Shown: positions 53,693 through 62,421, counted from the first letter of the stretch. The stretch is 64,000 nt of DNA from Algoriphagus ratkowskyi (GCF_002150505.1 NZ_MSSV01000002.1:310001-374000), one strand, 5' to 3'. Made by a program: numbers and translations. Notes: generated by a model from the sequence alone, not told the origin.

Positions 53693-54451
53693 TTATTGAG
53701 TTGTATAGCCTCCATCAATTGTATAATAAGAACCCGTAACAAAAGAAGATTTTGAAGAGCTTAACCAGAGAACTAATTCGGCAACTTCTTCTGCAGTACC
53801 TAACCTGCCAATGGGGTGAAGTCCGGCTAAAGATTTTATAGTTTCCTCATCGAGAGTGTCGGTCAGTAATGGAGTAGTGATATATCCAGGACCCACAGCA
53901 TTGATCCGAATTTGCTGGTCAGCATAATCCAATGCAGCAGTCTTGGTAAGTCCCACAACACCATGCTTTGCAGCAACATATCCAGGTACATTTTTAGAAC
54001 CTACCATCCCAAGTATGGAAGCCATATTTACTATACTGCCACCTTCGCCAGTGGTTAACATGGCAGGAATCTGATACCGCAAGCCATAAAATACACCCGA
54101 CAGATTGACACTTATAATTTTGTCCCAAGCGTCAATGGGATACTCTCCTGTGGGGGCTAATTCTCCACCAATTCCCGCATTGTTGCACGCAATGTGCAAA
54201 CCACCGTATTTCTTTACGGCCATTTCCACCATTGATTTTTGATCATCAGGATTGGAAGTATCTGCTTTTATGAAAAAAGCTTCTCCCCCTTTTGATTTAA
54301 TGAGGTGTACTGTCTCATTTCCGCCTTTTTCATCTATGTCGGTCACGACAACTTTTGCACCTTCAGATGCATATAGTAATGAAACTGCTTTGCCAATACC
54401 AGAACCTGCTCCTGTAACAATGGCCACTTTGTTTTCTAAATCTTTCATCAT
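53693..54451 (-). CDS. Short-chain dehydrogenase/reductase (glucose-dehydrogenase-like)
   Basis: A 252-residue classical SDR. The Gly-rich motif is VTGAGSGIGKAVSLLY (about 13-28), NNAGIGG (about 89-95), with the catalytic Ser in NMASILGMVGSKNVPGYVAAKHGVV (about 142-166, YxxxK as YVAAK). The C terminus, SSFVTGSYYTIDGGYT, is the common SDR end. All catalytic residues are present. The likely reaction is oxidation of an alcohol or sugar with NAD(P). The substrate is not defined by sequence. Confidence 0.92.
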   Translation of the reverse strand: MMKDLENKVAIVTGAGSGIGKAVSLLYASEGAKVVVTDIDEKGGNETVHLIKSKGGEAFFIKADTSNPDDQKSMVEMAVKKYGGLHIACNNAGIGGELAPTGEYPIDAWDKIISVNLSGVFYGLRYQIPAMLTTGEGGSIVNMASILGMVGSKNVPGYVAAKHGVVGLTKTAALDYADQQIRINAVGPGYITTPLLTDTLDEETIKSLAGLHPIGRLGTAEEVAELVLWLSSSKSSFVTGSYYTIDGGYTTQ

Positions 54452-54470
54452 TTTAATTTTTAAAATTTAA

Positions 54471-54698
54471 TTAAACTGATTTAAGTTCTGCAATGGTGTA
54501 GTGCGTATTCTTTAATGCATCCTGAAGTGTATCGGCTTTAATTATAGCTGAAGAAGTTATCTCAGCCTCTTTCTTTGCAAGGTCAACTGATACGGATGTT
54601 ACACCCGGTGCAGAAGACAATCTATTTTTAACTGTTGCAACGCATCCGCCACAACTCATACCACCTATTTGATAAGTATGCTTAATTGAATTTTCCAT
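54471..54698 (-). CDS. CopZ-like heavy-metal-associated domain protein
   Basis: A 75-residue single HMA domain. The metal-binding loop is GGMSCGGCVATVKNRL (about 12-27, M-x-C-x-x-C), followed by VDLAKKEAEITS and a second helix. It probably binds Cu(I) and delivers it to an efflux ATPase. It lies 19 bp upstream of the SDR gene and between metal-related small genes, so a copper chaperone role is likely. Confidence 0.92.
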   Translation of the reverse strand: MENSIKHTYQIGGMSCGGCVATVKNRLSSAPGVTSVSVDLAKKEAEITSSAIIKADTLQDALKNTHYTIAELKSV

Positions 54699-54743
54699 GA
54701 TTTCTAATTTATTTATGTTTTATCCACTCTCCCCGTTACGCTA

Positions 54744-55025
54744 TTATTGGTACTTTTTGTTAAAAGATATATTATAGACTGCTGCTATCAGCGCTCCAAA
54801 TAGCCAACCCAGGATAAATATTTCTACTAATCCTATTAATGCTTCAGTCCAGGGCACCTCCATTCTAATAATAGCGCTGGTATCAAAACCATGGAGTAAG
54901 CTGTTAAAAAACAGGACAGTACCTTTATGGCCTACCGTAGCCATCAGAATAATACAGCCCAAGTACAAAACAACTCCTGCCACTCCCCAAGCCAAAGCAA
55001 ACTTTTTAATGTTGATGTGTTGCAT
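54744..55025 (-). CDS. DUF5676 membrane protein
   Basis: A 93-residue protein from the ATG at 55025 (MQHINIKKFALAWGVAGVVL); longer starts up to 55094 overlap the neighbouring gene. Two hydrophobic helices (about 7-30 and 55-80) flank a short soluble loop with HGFDTSAIIRM. This matches the DUF5676 family of small two-helix membrane proteins found in copper and silver resistance islands. It overlaps the next upstream gene by 20 bp. Confidence 0.7.
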   Translation of the reverse strand: MQHINIKKFALAWGVAGVVLYLGCIILMATVGHKGTVLFFNSLLHGFDTSAIIRMEVPWTEALIGLVEIFILGWLFGALIAAVYNISFNKKYQ

Positions 55026-55248
55026 GATCATTTTTGTTTTTAGATTGATTTTTTTGATCGTTGTCATGCCCGGAATGGCTTCCGTGCCCGCCATGGCTTC
55101 TCATCATAAAAAGGTGAGCGACGAAAAAGATGATGGCGAAAATGAAAAGCGAGTTAGTTCCATTAAAGCCGAAAACCGGCAATAAAAATAGCAGGAGGAA
55201 TATACCCAGGCATCCTACCAGCATCCACGTCATGTGATTATTTCTCAT
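55006..55248 (-). CDS. Small DUF2933-like membrane protein with His-rich tail
   Basis: An 80-residue protein with two short hydrophobic helices (about 7-25 and 33-48) and a tail with MRSHGGHGSHSGHDND ... HATHQH. The layout resembles DUF2933 and similar two-helix proteins of metal islands. The His-rich tail is likely to bind Cu, Zn or Ni. Its 3' end overlaps the DUF5676 gene by 20 bp. Confidence 0.6.
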   Translation of the reverse strand: MRNNHMTWMLVGCLGIFLLLFLLPVFGFNGTNSLFIFAIIFFVAHLFMMRSHGGHGSHSGHDNDQKNQSKNKNDHATHQH

Positions 55249-55260
55249 AATTATAGTTTT

Positions 55261-55749
55261 TTAGTGATGGTCTCCATGGTTTTCTATCCCCATCTTTTCT
55301 CTGTTTCTCATCATCGTTTCCTTGTCCATCATACCTTCATTATGCATCATATCCATCATCTGCCCCATCATATTGGGCTTATCTTTCATGAGGGTTATCA
55401 TGTGCGTACACACAGAGGTATCTGACTCAGCCATATTCATCATACTGCTCATCATGCCTTTCGACATCTCAGGATTACTGTTCATCATACCCATCATATT
55501 TTCTTTGTTAGACATCATCATACTCATCAATTCACCATTGTCTTTCATCATCATTAGGGTATGATCATCTTCCATCATAGCCTGCATCAGTTGTTTCGAA
55601 TGTTCATTATCAGAAATGATAGTCTCATATAGCTGATTTCGGGATTCTTCATTTTCCAATATTTTGCTTATATCCCCCTGTTGCTGACAAGCCGAAAATG
55701 CTAATATCAAAAAGGGGAATACTACTGCTGTTTTCAATATCTTCTTCAT
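55261..55749 (-). CDS. Methionine-rich lipoprotein, putative copper-binding protein
   Basis: A 162-residue lipoprotein with the lipobox LAFSAC (Cys at about 20). From residue 55 on it has very many Met residues (runs such as MMMKDN, MSMMMSNKENMMGMMN, MMGQMMDMMHN), also His at the end (ENHGDHH). Met-rich extracellular proteins typically bind Cu(I) or Ag(I). It has no enzymatic motif. It lies just upstream of the His-rich protein and just downstream of a universal stress gene. Confidence 0.75.
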   Translation of the reverse strand: MKKILKTAVVFPFLILAFSACQQQGDISKILENEESRNQLYETIISDNEHSKQLMQAMMEDDHTLMMMKDNGELMSMMMSNKENMMGMMNSNPEMSKGMMSSMMNMAESDTSVCTHMITLMKDKPNMMGQMMDMMHNEGMMDKETMMRNREKMGIENHGDHH

Positions 55750-55753
55750 AAAA

Positions 55754-56587
55754 CTATTTGTTAAGGTTTATACTTAAAATGGGTGTTTCAGAATGATTTG
55801 CCAGACTTTCGGTTATACTTTTACTTACAAAACTTAAGAAACCTGTTTTTCCATGCGTAGTCAGCGCAATAAGATCAGCCTCTACAGTTTCAGCAAATTT
55901 TAAAATCCCTCGCTCTTCATTCAGCGAATTGTAGATGTTGGAAGTACAGGTTCCTCCTCGGGGACAGCTTTCGTGAAAAGCATTCATTTTTTCCATACTC
56001 ATGTCGGTCTCCTCAAATGAAAATGGCACATTGACATATAGCAGGTGAATATTGGATTCGTTGAGATCGGCAAACTTCACCACCGTGTGGAAGGGCGCTT
56101 TAACATCTTCTTCAAAATTGGATGCAAAAACTATATTCTTAATTGGCCAGATAGATTTTTCTTTGATAATTAACACAGGTACGGTGGAGTCTCTCAATAC
56201 CTTTTGAGCATTTGACCCAACAAATAGTTCTTTTGCCCCGGATGCACCGTGCGAACCCATTACCACAAAATCATGATGATGAAATGGAATGTGTTTAAGT
56301 ATTTCTTCTCTGCCCACATCAAACACTACAAACCGCTCTGCTTTTACTCCCTTATCTTTAGCCTTCTTTACCAGTTTATTAAGTGCGTCTTTAGCATGGC
56401 CTATTTCCTTTAAAATTTCAGGAAATCGCTTCTCCTTTTCTTTATCCAACTTTACCCAAGGGATAGGGGTGATTTTAAGATGTAAAAAATGAACTTGAGC
56501 GCCAGATTCTTCAGCTATTGAAATGGCAATATCTGCTGCACGGTTTGCAGCATCGGAGAAATCGGTAGGTACTAATATATTTTTCAT
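55754..56587 (-). CDS. Universal stress protein with two UspA domains, copy 2
   Basis: A 277-residue tandem UspA protein. The first domain starts KNILVPTDFSDAANRAADIAI and carries GSHGASGAKELFVGSNAQKVL (about 112-132). The second ends with TTHGKTGFLSFVSKSITESLANHSE (about 244-268), a weaker nucleotide-binding loop, so one domain may be degenerate. It overlaps the upstream SHOCT gene by 4 bp (ATGA) and is transcribed before the Met-rich lipoprotein. Same family as the protein encoded at 48886-49722. Confidence 0.92.
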   Translation of the reverse strand: MKNILVPTDFSDAANRAADIAISIAEESGAQVHFLHLKITPIPWVKLDKEKEKRFPEILKEIGHAKDALNKLVKKAKDKGVKAERFVVFDVGREEILKHIPFHHHDFVVMGSHGASGAKELFVGSNAQKVLRDSTVPVLIIKEKSIWPIKNIVFASNFEEDVKAPFHTVVKFADLNESNIHLLYVNVPFSFEETDMSMEKMNAFHESCPRGGTCTSNIYNSLNEERGILKFAETVEADLIALTTHGKTGFLSFVSKSITESLANHSETPILSINLNK

Positions 56588-56796
56588 ATTTGCAAATCTT
56601 CTCTAATGTGGTTGTATTCCTTCTTATTAATCTCTCCTTTTGCATACCTCTTTTTCAATAGATCTAATGGCGTTTCCTTTTTGGTTTTTTGCCCAGGTAT
56701 GTCCCAGGGTGTAAAAAAAAGCCAAATCATAAATATTACCCAGATCATCCACCAAATGGTGTGCATACCCCAATAGTGTCCTTCTAACAAATGCAT
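56584..56796 (-). CDS. SHOCT-domain membrane protein
   Basis: A 70-residue protein from the ATG at 56796 (MHLLEGHYWGMHTIWWMI); a longer start at 56868 is less likely. One hydrophobic helix (about 9-28) precedes a C-terminal SHOCT motif, LDLLKKRYAKGEINKKEYNHIR. SHOCT motifs occur at ends of small membrane or oligomeric proteins. It overlaps the UspA gene by 4 bp. Confidence 0.8.
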   Translation of the reverse strand: MHLLEGHYWGMHTIWWMIWVIFMIWLFFTPWDIPGQKTKKETPLDLLKKRYAKGEINKKEYNHIREDLQI

Positions 56797-56868
56797 AAAA
56801 TTTATTTTTAAATTATATAAATTACTTAAAACGATCTTATCAATCAGTGATGATTTAACCCAATCCAA

Positions 56869-57310
56869 ATTTAACAGATTGTTACACTCTCGATTTGTTA
56901 AATCTTGTCTTTGATGTATGATATTCCGCTATTCAATCATCATAATACCTTAGCTAAACCTAGCTATATTCATATTTGCCCGAGACTTCCTTGAGATGTC
57001 TGCCAACCAAAGATGGATCACCAAAAAAGTTGACATGCCTTAATGTTGATCAAGAGTCGTTATTCATTATGAGAGAAAGTCTTATCAATAATAACTAAAA
57101 AAATATTAGTCAAATTATACTAAATCATATAACTGAGTTTAGAATTTCAAAAAGTTTTTGGGTCTTTTAAAGACACTTGAATCTAGAATCCCAAGTGTTT
57201 TGGTCTACCACTCACCACAATCCCTAGGAGGCATGTGACGCTTTTAATGGCGCTATCCTCAGTATTCAACACTTAGCTCAGCTACGCCTTTTAAAGATCC
57301 ACTTTGTCAG
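56869..57310. other. Intergenic region between the stress genes and the mer/ccdA cluster
   Basis: No gene is supported on either strand; the segment is AT-rich. It contains the 3' flank of the ccdA gene and the promoter area of the genes starting at 56796. No clear hairpin terminator is seen. Confidence 0.5.
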
Positions 57311-57997
57311 TTAGAGATAAAATGTAAAAACTCTGAAAAAATAAAAACTTAAATAGAGTAGTACCATTCCACTCAATATTTGAATACTTTTTCTTAACCA
57401 AGATAGTTTAGCAAGTTTTGAAACAGAACTTGAAAATAAACCAACAAGCAAAAAAGGAAGTCCTCTCCCAATACCAAAACAGAAAGCTAGAATTAACCCA
57501 TAAATTAAACTCGCTTTTGCAACTGCAAAGGATAATAAAAGTAATAAAGGAGCAGCTGCTGTACCTAAACTAAATATAAATCCATAAATGAATGAACCAC
57601 CAATCCCCGGTGTTCGTAAAGATTCAAGTTGTCTAACACGCAAATAGGGTCCATAAAAGGCAATTCCTGCTGCGATTAACGCTATGACTCCCATTGCCAA
57701 AGCCCAATACTTCCCGAATACTTCGGTCAGGAAAATTCCTGAATAGCCTGCAATGGCTCCTAATAATGTTAAACAAAATACTATTCCAATAAAAAACGAA
57801 AAAGTGACTGCAAATCCTGTTTTTGATTCCCGCACAGAAGTACTTCCAACATAACCTGCAAAGCCAAGTCCAACAGGCAATGTACAAGGGCAAACACCAC
57901 TTGAAATCAATCCTGCAACAAAGGCAATGCCCAAACTTAAAATTGAACCATCTTGAAAAATACCGGAAAATCCATTTAAAAATTGCTCCAGATTCAT
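57311..57997 (-). CDS. CcdA-like cytochrome c biogenesis/thiol-reducing membrane protein
   Basis: A 228-residue membrane protein with six hydrophobic helices. The first loop carries SSGVCPCTLPVGLGFAGYVG (about 32-51), the Cys-Pro-Cys motif near the membrane that in CcdA-type proteins transfers electrons across the membrane. A second Cys occurs in LAFCFGIGRGLP (about 170-181). Such proteins are found in mercury and other metal clusters, where they may keep thiol partners reduced. It starts 4 bp before the end of the upstream HMA lipoprotein (ATGA overlap). Confidence 0.85.
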   Translation of the reverse strand: MNLEQFLNGFSGIFQDGSILSLGIAFVAGLISSGVCPCTLPVGLGFAGYVGSTSVRESKTGFAVTFSFFIGIVFCLTLLGAIAGYSGIFLTEVFGKYWALAMGVIALIAAGIAFYGPYLRVRQLESLRTPGIGGSFIYGFIFSLGTAAAPLLLLLSFAVAKASLIYGLILAFCFGIGRGLPFLLVGLFSSSVSKLAKLSWLRKSIQILSGMVLLYLSFYFFRVFTFYL

Positions 57998-58326
57998 TGT
58001 GATAAAGTTTTTACAGCTCCAGCTTTATAGCCAATTTCATCAATCGCTTGTTTGATTTTATCTAATGCAATGTTATCAGGATTGTATTGTATAGTTGCAT
58101 TCTTATTTTCAAGGCTAACTTTCACTTCATATATGCCTTCTAAATCGGAAAGAGTATTTTTTACTTTTGCTACACAAGCCATACAGCTCATTCCTTCAAT
58201 CGAAACTTCCACGAACACGTTATCAGCCAGGTTTACATCAGCACGACTGCTTTTTTTCGGATTTTCAGCACATCCTAATAAAAGCACAACCATTAGTAAT
58301 AATGAAAAATTGACAGCAATTTTCAT
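57994..58326 (-). CDS. HMA-domain lipoprotein (MerP-like)
   Basis: A 110-residue lipoprotein with LLLGCAEN (Cys at about 19) and then one HMA domain (about 40-105) with the metal loop IEGMSCMACVAKVKNTL (M-x-C-x-x-C). It is a periplasm-side or outer-face metal-binding protein, comparable in role to MerP. It overlaps the CcdA-like gene by 4 bp and the HMA gene upstream by 4 bp, so all four (58538 to 57311) form one operon. Confidence 0.88.
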   Translation of the reverse strand: MKIAVNFSLLLMVVLLLGCAENPKKSSRADVNLADNVFVEVSIEGMSCMACVAKVKNTLSDLEGIYEVKVSLENKNATIQYNPDNIALDKIKQAIDEIGYKAGAVKTLSQ

Positions 58327-58541
58327 ATACCAGTTTTTTTTGGTTCATACCCTGATTTGATCAAAGCAGTTTCTATTTGTGATTCATTTATCTGATTAGG
58401 ATCAAACTCCACTTGTACAGTTTTCTGTATCGTTTTAGTTTTTACTATTTTAATTCCATGTAATTCTTTTAAAATGTCTGATATTTTTTCAGCGCATCCT
58501 TGACAAACCATATTGCCAATTGTTAAAGTTGTAGTTTTCAT
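58323..58541 (-). CDS. Small HMA-domain metal chaperone
   Basis: A 72-residue single HMA domain. The loop NMVCQGCAEKISDIL (about 10-24) has the metal ligands C-x-x-C. It is a probable cytoplasmic metallochaperone, passing metal ions to the lipoprotein or to a transporter. It overlaps the CsoR-type gene upstream by 4 bp and the HMA lipoprotein downstream by 4 bp. Confidence 0.9.
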   Translation of the reverse strand: MKTTTLTIGNMVCQGCAEKISDILKELHGIKIVKTKTIQKTVQVEFDPNQINESQIETALIKSGYEPKKTGI

Positions 58542-58906
58542 ATTTTTTTATCTTTGCTTGTTTGTAGAAACTCATAAATGGTCTCCATCTCTTTCATTTT
58601 GTCAGTAAGCTCGTAAAGATTTAAATTAGGGAACTGATTTCTAATGGTAGCAATTTTCTCCTCTTGGCCGCAATTGCCAGGACAAGCTTCTAATGCCTCT
58701 GCAATTTTAATAGCCAATGTTTTTCTGTACACTTCGTCTAAAAGAAGATGCTGAGCTTTTTCAAATCCATTGTTAACTGCTTTAAACAGATTGAGAATTT
58801 GAGCTGGATTATCACTTTTATCAAGCATCCTTATAATTCCTTCAACTTGTCCATTGATGCTTTTTAGACGGGTTTTTAGGTCTTTTGTTAAATCTTTTGG
58901 TAACAT
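58538..58906 (-). CDS. CsoR/RcnR-type metal-responsive repressor
   Basis: A 122-residue helical regulator from the ATG at 58906. It opens LPKDLTKDLKTRLKSINGQVEGIIRMLD (about 2-29, with the R-L-x-x-I-x-G-Q-V-x-G-I motif of the DUF156 family), then a second helix with VNNGFEKAQHLLLDEV and a third with ACPGNCGQEE. It probably binds metal through Cys/His and releases DNA. A hairpin with 17-bp arms lies 17 bp upstream (58923-58961) and may be its operator. It leads the HMA-HMA-CcdA operon. Confidence 0.85.
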   Translation of the reverse strand: MLPKDLTKDLKTRLKSINGQVEGIIRMLDKSDNPAQILNLFKAVNNGFEKAQHLLLDEVYRKTLAIKIAEALEACPGNCGQEEKIATIRNQFPNLNLYELTDKMKEMETIYEFLQTSKDKKI

Positions 58907-58922
58907 AATAATTGCAATTAAA

Positions 58923-58961
58923 TACATTCCAAACACTGAAAATCAGTATTTGGAATGTATG
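58923..58961. promoter_or_regulatory. Long inverted repeat upstream of the CsoR-type gene
   Basis: A 17-bp arm, ATACATTCCAAACACTG (58923-58939), pairs with CAGTATTTGGAATGTAT (58945-58961) with one mismatch and a 5-nt loop. It lies between the stop of the CPVC protein gene (58986) and the start of the regulator (58906). It may be an operator for the regulator or a terminator of the mer operon; on the minus strand a short TTTAATT stretch follows. Confidence 0.6.
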
Positions 58962-58985
58962 GACACCTAATTTATCAACTTCCTT

Positions 58986-59258
58986 TTAAATCGCTTTTCC
59001 TACTCCGGCAGCGACTAACTCATCTTTACTTACTCCTCTGTCTTTGCAGCAGTCAAGCAATTTTCCATTTACGACTACGGCAGGCAAAGAAGTGATGTTA
59101 TATTCCTTCATTTTGTCAACACATACTTTAGAGTCACATTGCTCAATGGTATTATAAACTGTTACTTCGCAGGAGTCACAAGCCATTTCATTTACCATTT
59201 TTACCACTGGTTCACACACTGGGCATCCAGCTGTAAATACTTCAATTTGTCGTTTCAT
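58986..59258 (-). CDS. Thioredoxin-fold protein with CPVC site
   Basis: A 90-residue glutaredoxin/thioredoxin-like protein. The N-terminal strand and active site read EVFTAGCPVCEPVVKMV (about 5-21, C-x-x-C). It also has MACDSCEV, EQCDSKVC and a cis-Pro in ITSLPAVVVNGKLLDCC (about 55-72). The many extra cysteines (C-x-x-C, C-x4-C, CC) suggest metal binding, fitting its place next to merA. It may reduce or receive mercury-bound thiols. Confidence 0.8.
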   Translation of the reverse strand: MKRQIEVFTAGCPVCEPVVKMVNEMACDSCEVTVYNTIEQCDSKVCVDKMKEYNITSLPAVVVNGKLLDCCKDRGVSKDELVAAGVGKAI

Positions 59259-59345
59259 CTTTTTAAGATTTTAATGATTAAAATTAATTACACTCCAAAG
59301 ATGGGGGCGGTATAGGGGTGGTCTCCAAATTTTTTTCAATTTAGC

Positions 59346-60998
59346 CTAACTCGCACAACAGCTTAATTCCGACACGTCTTTTCCAAAAGTTATCGCTGCT
59401 AATTTTATCCCTTCTCCCAAGGTCAAATAGGGATAAAAACTCTCCGCCAATTCTTTTACTGTTATTCCGTATTTGATTGCCATACTTAATTGTTGAATAA
59501 GTTCTCCACCTTCGGGTGCAACTACTCTAGCACCTACCAATTTGTCGGTTTCAGTGTTGCGAATAAGTTTGATGAATCCTCTGGTATCATTTGCTGCTAT
59601 GGCTCTTGGTACATCTTTGAGTTCCAATTTGGAAACTTCAAATGGAATTCCTTCAGCTTCTGCCTGCGCTTCGTCCAAACCTGCTCCTGCTATTTGTGGA
59701 TCAGTAAAGACCACCCATGGCAGCGAGGAATAATCAGCTTTATTATCTGCTCCCGCAAAGGCATTTTCTACTGCAATTTTCCCTTCAAATGCCGCTGTAT
59801 AAACGTATGCCGGGGTATTGGCTACATCACCAACAGCATAGATGTTCACTAAATTGGTTTCCATCTTTTCGTTTACCAAAATGTGCCCCGTTTCGGTTAG
59901 TTCTAAACCTACATTTTGCAACCCCAATGTATGGGTATTAGGTGTTGTGCCTGTGGCAATCACTACTTTTCCATTTTCTCCAATCTCCGTAAATGAACCA
60001 TCAGGGCGTTTACAATAAATAATTATTTCACTTTCTTTTTGCTCAAATTTCACGGCTCTAAAATTGGGAAGCATTTCAATTCCCTCCTTTCGCATTTGAG
60101 TTTCCAATGCTTCGCTAATGTCAGGCATTTGTGTCCGCAAAACCCGATCGGTAAATTCTATGATCCGAACTTTTACCCCTAAGCGATTGTAAGCCATAGC
60201 TATTTCCAATCCTATATAACCTGCTCCCATAATGGTGATACTTTCAGGCTTTTCTTCCAGGTCGAAAAGGGAAACATTGGTCAAATAATCGATTTTGTCC
60301 AACCCTTCTATATTCGGAATGTTGGTAGTAGCTCCTGTAGCAATTAAAAATTTAAGGGCATTATATTCTTTCCCATCTACTTCAATTGTTTTGCTGTCTT
60401 TGAACTTTGCCCAACCTTTAAGCATAGTCAAGTTTTCAAAATCGCTTACTACATTCATGTACTTTTTGTCCTGAAGAGTGGCCACCAGCTTTTTTTTGTC
60501 TTTTATTATTTGGGCAAAATCAATGTCAACTCCTTTAGGTTTGATGCCTGCAAAGTTGGAATGGGTAGCATGATAAGCCGTTTCGCCTGCACGGATTAAG
60601 TTTTTGGAAGGCACACATCCTACATTCACACAGGTCCCGCCCAAGTCTAATCCACCGTTGATCATTAATGTCGTCAAACCTAAACTTTCAGCTTTGATAG
60701 CTGCCGAAAATGCAGCCGAACCACCACCGATTATTATCAGGTCAAACTGTTTGCTGTCACCACTACCATTTTCTGGGATTTCACCTTTTACACGATAGTT
60801 TTTCGTGCCATTAATGGTGTTGATTATTTCTTCTTTGCTGGTTTTCGAAGGGTCATAAGCACACTCGCAAGTAGCATTTGTATAACTCACATTGGTTTCT
60901 TTTATGCCTTCGTTTTTGGAAAGTAGTTTTTCAATACCTGTGGCACATTGGTCGCAGGTCATGCCAGTGATATCTAGATTTATGATTTCTTTATACAT
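59346..60998 (-). CDS. merA: Mercuric reductase MerA
   Basis: A 550-residue flavoprotein reducing Hg(II) to Hg(0) with NADPH. An N-terminal HMA domain (about 4-68, GMTCDQCATGI) precedes the FAD-binding GGGSAAFSAAIKAE (about 91-104). The redox-active pair is in GGTCVNVGCVPSKNL (about 120-134), and the NAD-binding motif is GAGYIGLEIA (about 256-265). The C terminus ends ELSCCAS with the vicinal cysteines that bind mercury. These make the assignment firm. It lies 33 bp downstream of the second flavoprotein gene. Confidence 0.96.
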   Translation of the reverse strand: MYKEIINLDITGMTCDQCATGIEKLLSKNEGIKETNVSYTNATCECAYDPSKTSKEEIINTINGTKNYRVKGEIPENGSGDSKQFDLIIIGGGSAAFSAAIKAESLGLTTLMINGGLDLGGTCVNVGCVPSKNLIRAGETAYHATHSNFAGIKPKGVDIDFAQIIKDKKKLVATLQDKKYMNVVSDFENLTMLKGWAKFKDSKTIEVDGKEYNALKFLIATGATTNIPNIEGLDKIDYLTNVSLFDLEEKPESITIMGAGYIGLEIAMAYNRLGVKVRIIEFTDRVLRTQMPDISEALETQMRKEGIEMLPNFRAVKFEQKESEIIIYCKRPDGSFTEIGENGKVVIATGTTPNTHTLGLQNVGLELTETGHILVNEKMETNLVNIYAVGDVANTPAYVYTAAFEGKIAVENAFAGADNKADYSSLPWVVFTDPQIAGAGLDEAQAEAEGIPFEVSKLELKDVPRAIAANDTRGFIKLIRNTETDKLVGARVVAPEGGELIQQLSMAIKYGITVKELAESFYPYLTLGEGIKLAAITFGKDVSELSCCAS

Positions 60999-61030
60999 AT
61001 TTTTTTCTAAATGTTTAAAATTTCAATTGT

Positions 61031-62375
61031 TTAAACCATGTAAACAATATCAGAAGTAGCTGATGGATAAGTAAATACCATCTTTTTAATATCCGTAGAA
61101 GTCCAACCAGCCTTTATAGCCATGGCAAATAGATTGATCACTTCTTCAGCGTGTGGGCCAATGATATGTGCCCCTAAAATTTTTCCAGTTTCCTTTTCGA
61201 TCAGGGTTTTATAGGCGTAGGTCTTCTCATTTATCCTTTTGGCCGTAAACCAGTCTGGAACAGTTTTATTATTCACAATAAATTCAATTCCTTTTTCAGT
61301 CGCTTTTTCTTCCGAAAGGCCTACCGATGCCATGGTGGGTAAGGTAAATACTACGGTAGGAATAGCCGTATAATCGGGTTTTTTAATGTTACCATTTATA
61401 ATATTGGAAGCTACGATACGCCCTTCCATGACTGCTACAGGTGTTAGTGGTATTCCATCCGTATCAGCAGCGTCTCCTGCAGCATATATGTTAGAATTGG
61501 TGGTGCTTTGTAAATATTCATTTACCTCGACCCCTCTTTTACTGAATGCGATAGTTGTTTTTTCTAGATCTAGGTCAAAAATTGCAGGTGGTCTTCCTGC
61601 AGAATTTATCACAGCTTCCGCTTCCCATTTTTGTTCTCCGTTTTCACTCATGCCTGTCACTCTAAAAGAATTTCCCAATTTTTCAACGGCTGTAACATTG
61701 GTGTTCAACACCACCTTAATATTTAATTTCTGGGTGGCTCCAGTCAACTGCTCCACGATAAACGGATCGAAACTTTCTAAAGGCTGTTTGCCTCGATGCA
61801 GGATGGTGACTTCGCTGCCAAATCGGGCCGCCATATGCGCAAATCCAAAGGTATAACCACCCCCTATGAAAACAAGCGATTTTGGAAGTGTATCGAAATT
61901 CAGGAAGTCGGTACTGGTCAGCGTGTGCTCCTCTCCCGAGATTCCTAATACCCTAGGCCTTGCACCCGTAGCTATCACAATTTTTTTTGCCTCTATCGTC
62001 TCATCGCCTACCTGAAGTTGATTTTCTGAAATAAATTTAGCCGATTGGTGGAAGGTCTCAATTCCATTGTGTTTATAGCCTTTTTCAATTTTAGGGGGCA
62101 TTGCATCTACAAACTCTTGCTTAAATTTCATCGCAGCTTTCCAATGTATTAAAGGCACTTCAGCAATTTGTTTTTCATGTAGGCGTTGTGCAAAATCCTT
62201 TGCTTCTGTAGCTGCAAGCATTATTTTTTTGGGATCGCAACCTCGTAGTGCACAGGTCCCCCCCATAGGGCAGCTCGTCGGTAATCCCTACTTTAAGTCC
62301 TTTACTGGCACATATGTTGGCAATATTCATTCCTGCCATTCCGGAGCCCAAGACGAAAACATCATATTTATACAT
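61031..62375 (-). pseudogene. FAD-dependent disulfide reductase, split by a one-base frameshift
   Basis: Two frames join into one protein of about 448 residues. The first, from the ATG at 62375, begins MYKYDVFVLGSGMAGMNIA (FAD-binding GxGxxG). The second continues GGTCALRGCDPKK (the redox-active C-x4-C) and goes on with IVIATGARPRVLG, IGGGYTFGFAHM and the NAD-binding and dimer domains to 61031. They meet in a run of seven Gs (plus strand: seven Cs near 62258-62264). Removing one G restores PYGGTCALRG. It belongs to the glutathione-reductase-like family, distinct from MerA in lacking the HMA and CC ends. It could be a true pseudogene, a phase-variable gene or a base-calling error. Confidence 0.8.
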
Positions 62376-62421
62376 AATCAATTATTTAATTAAATTCTTA
62401 AATACAAAGCACAAAAAAATA

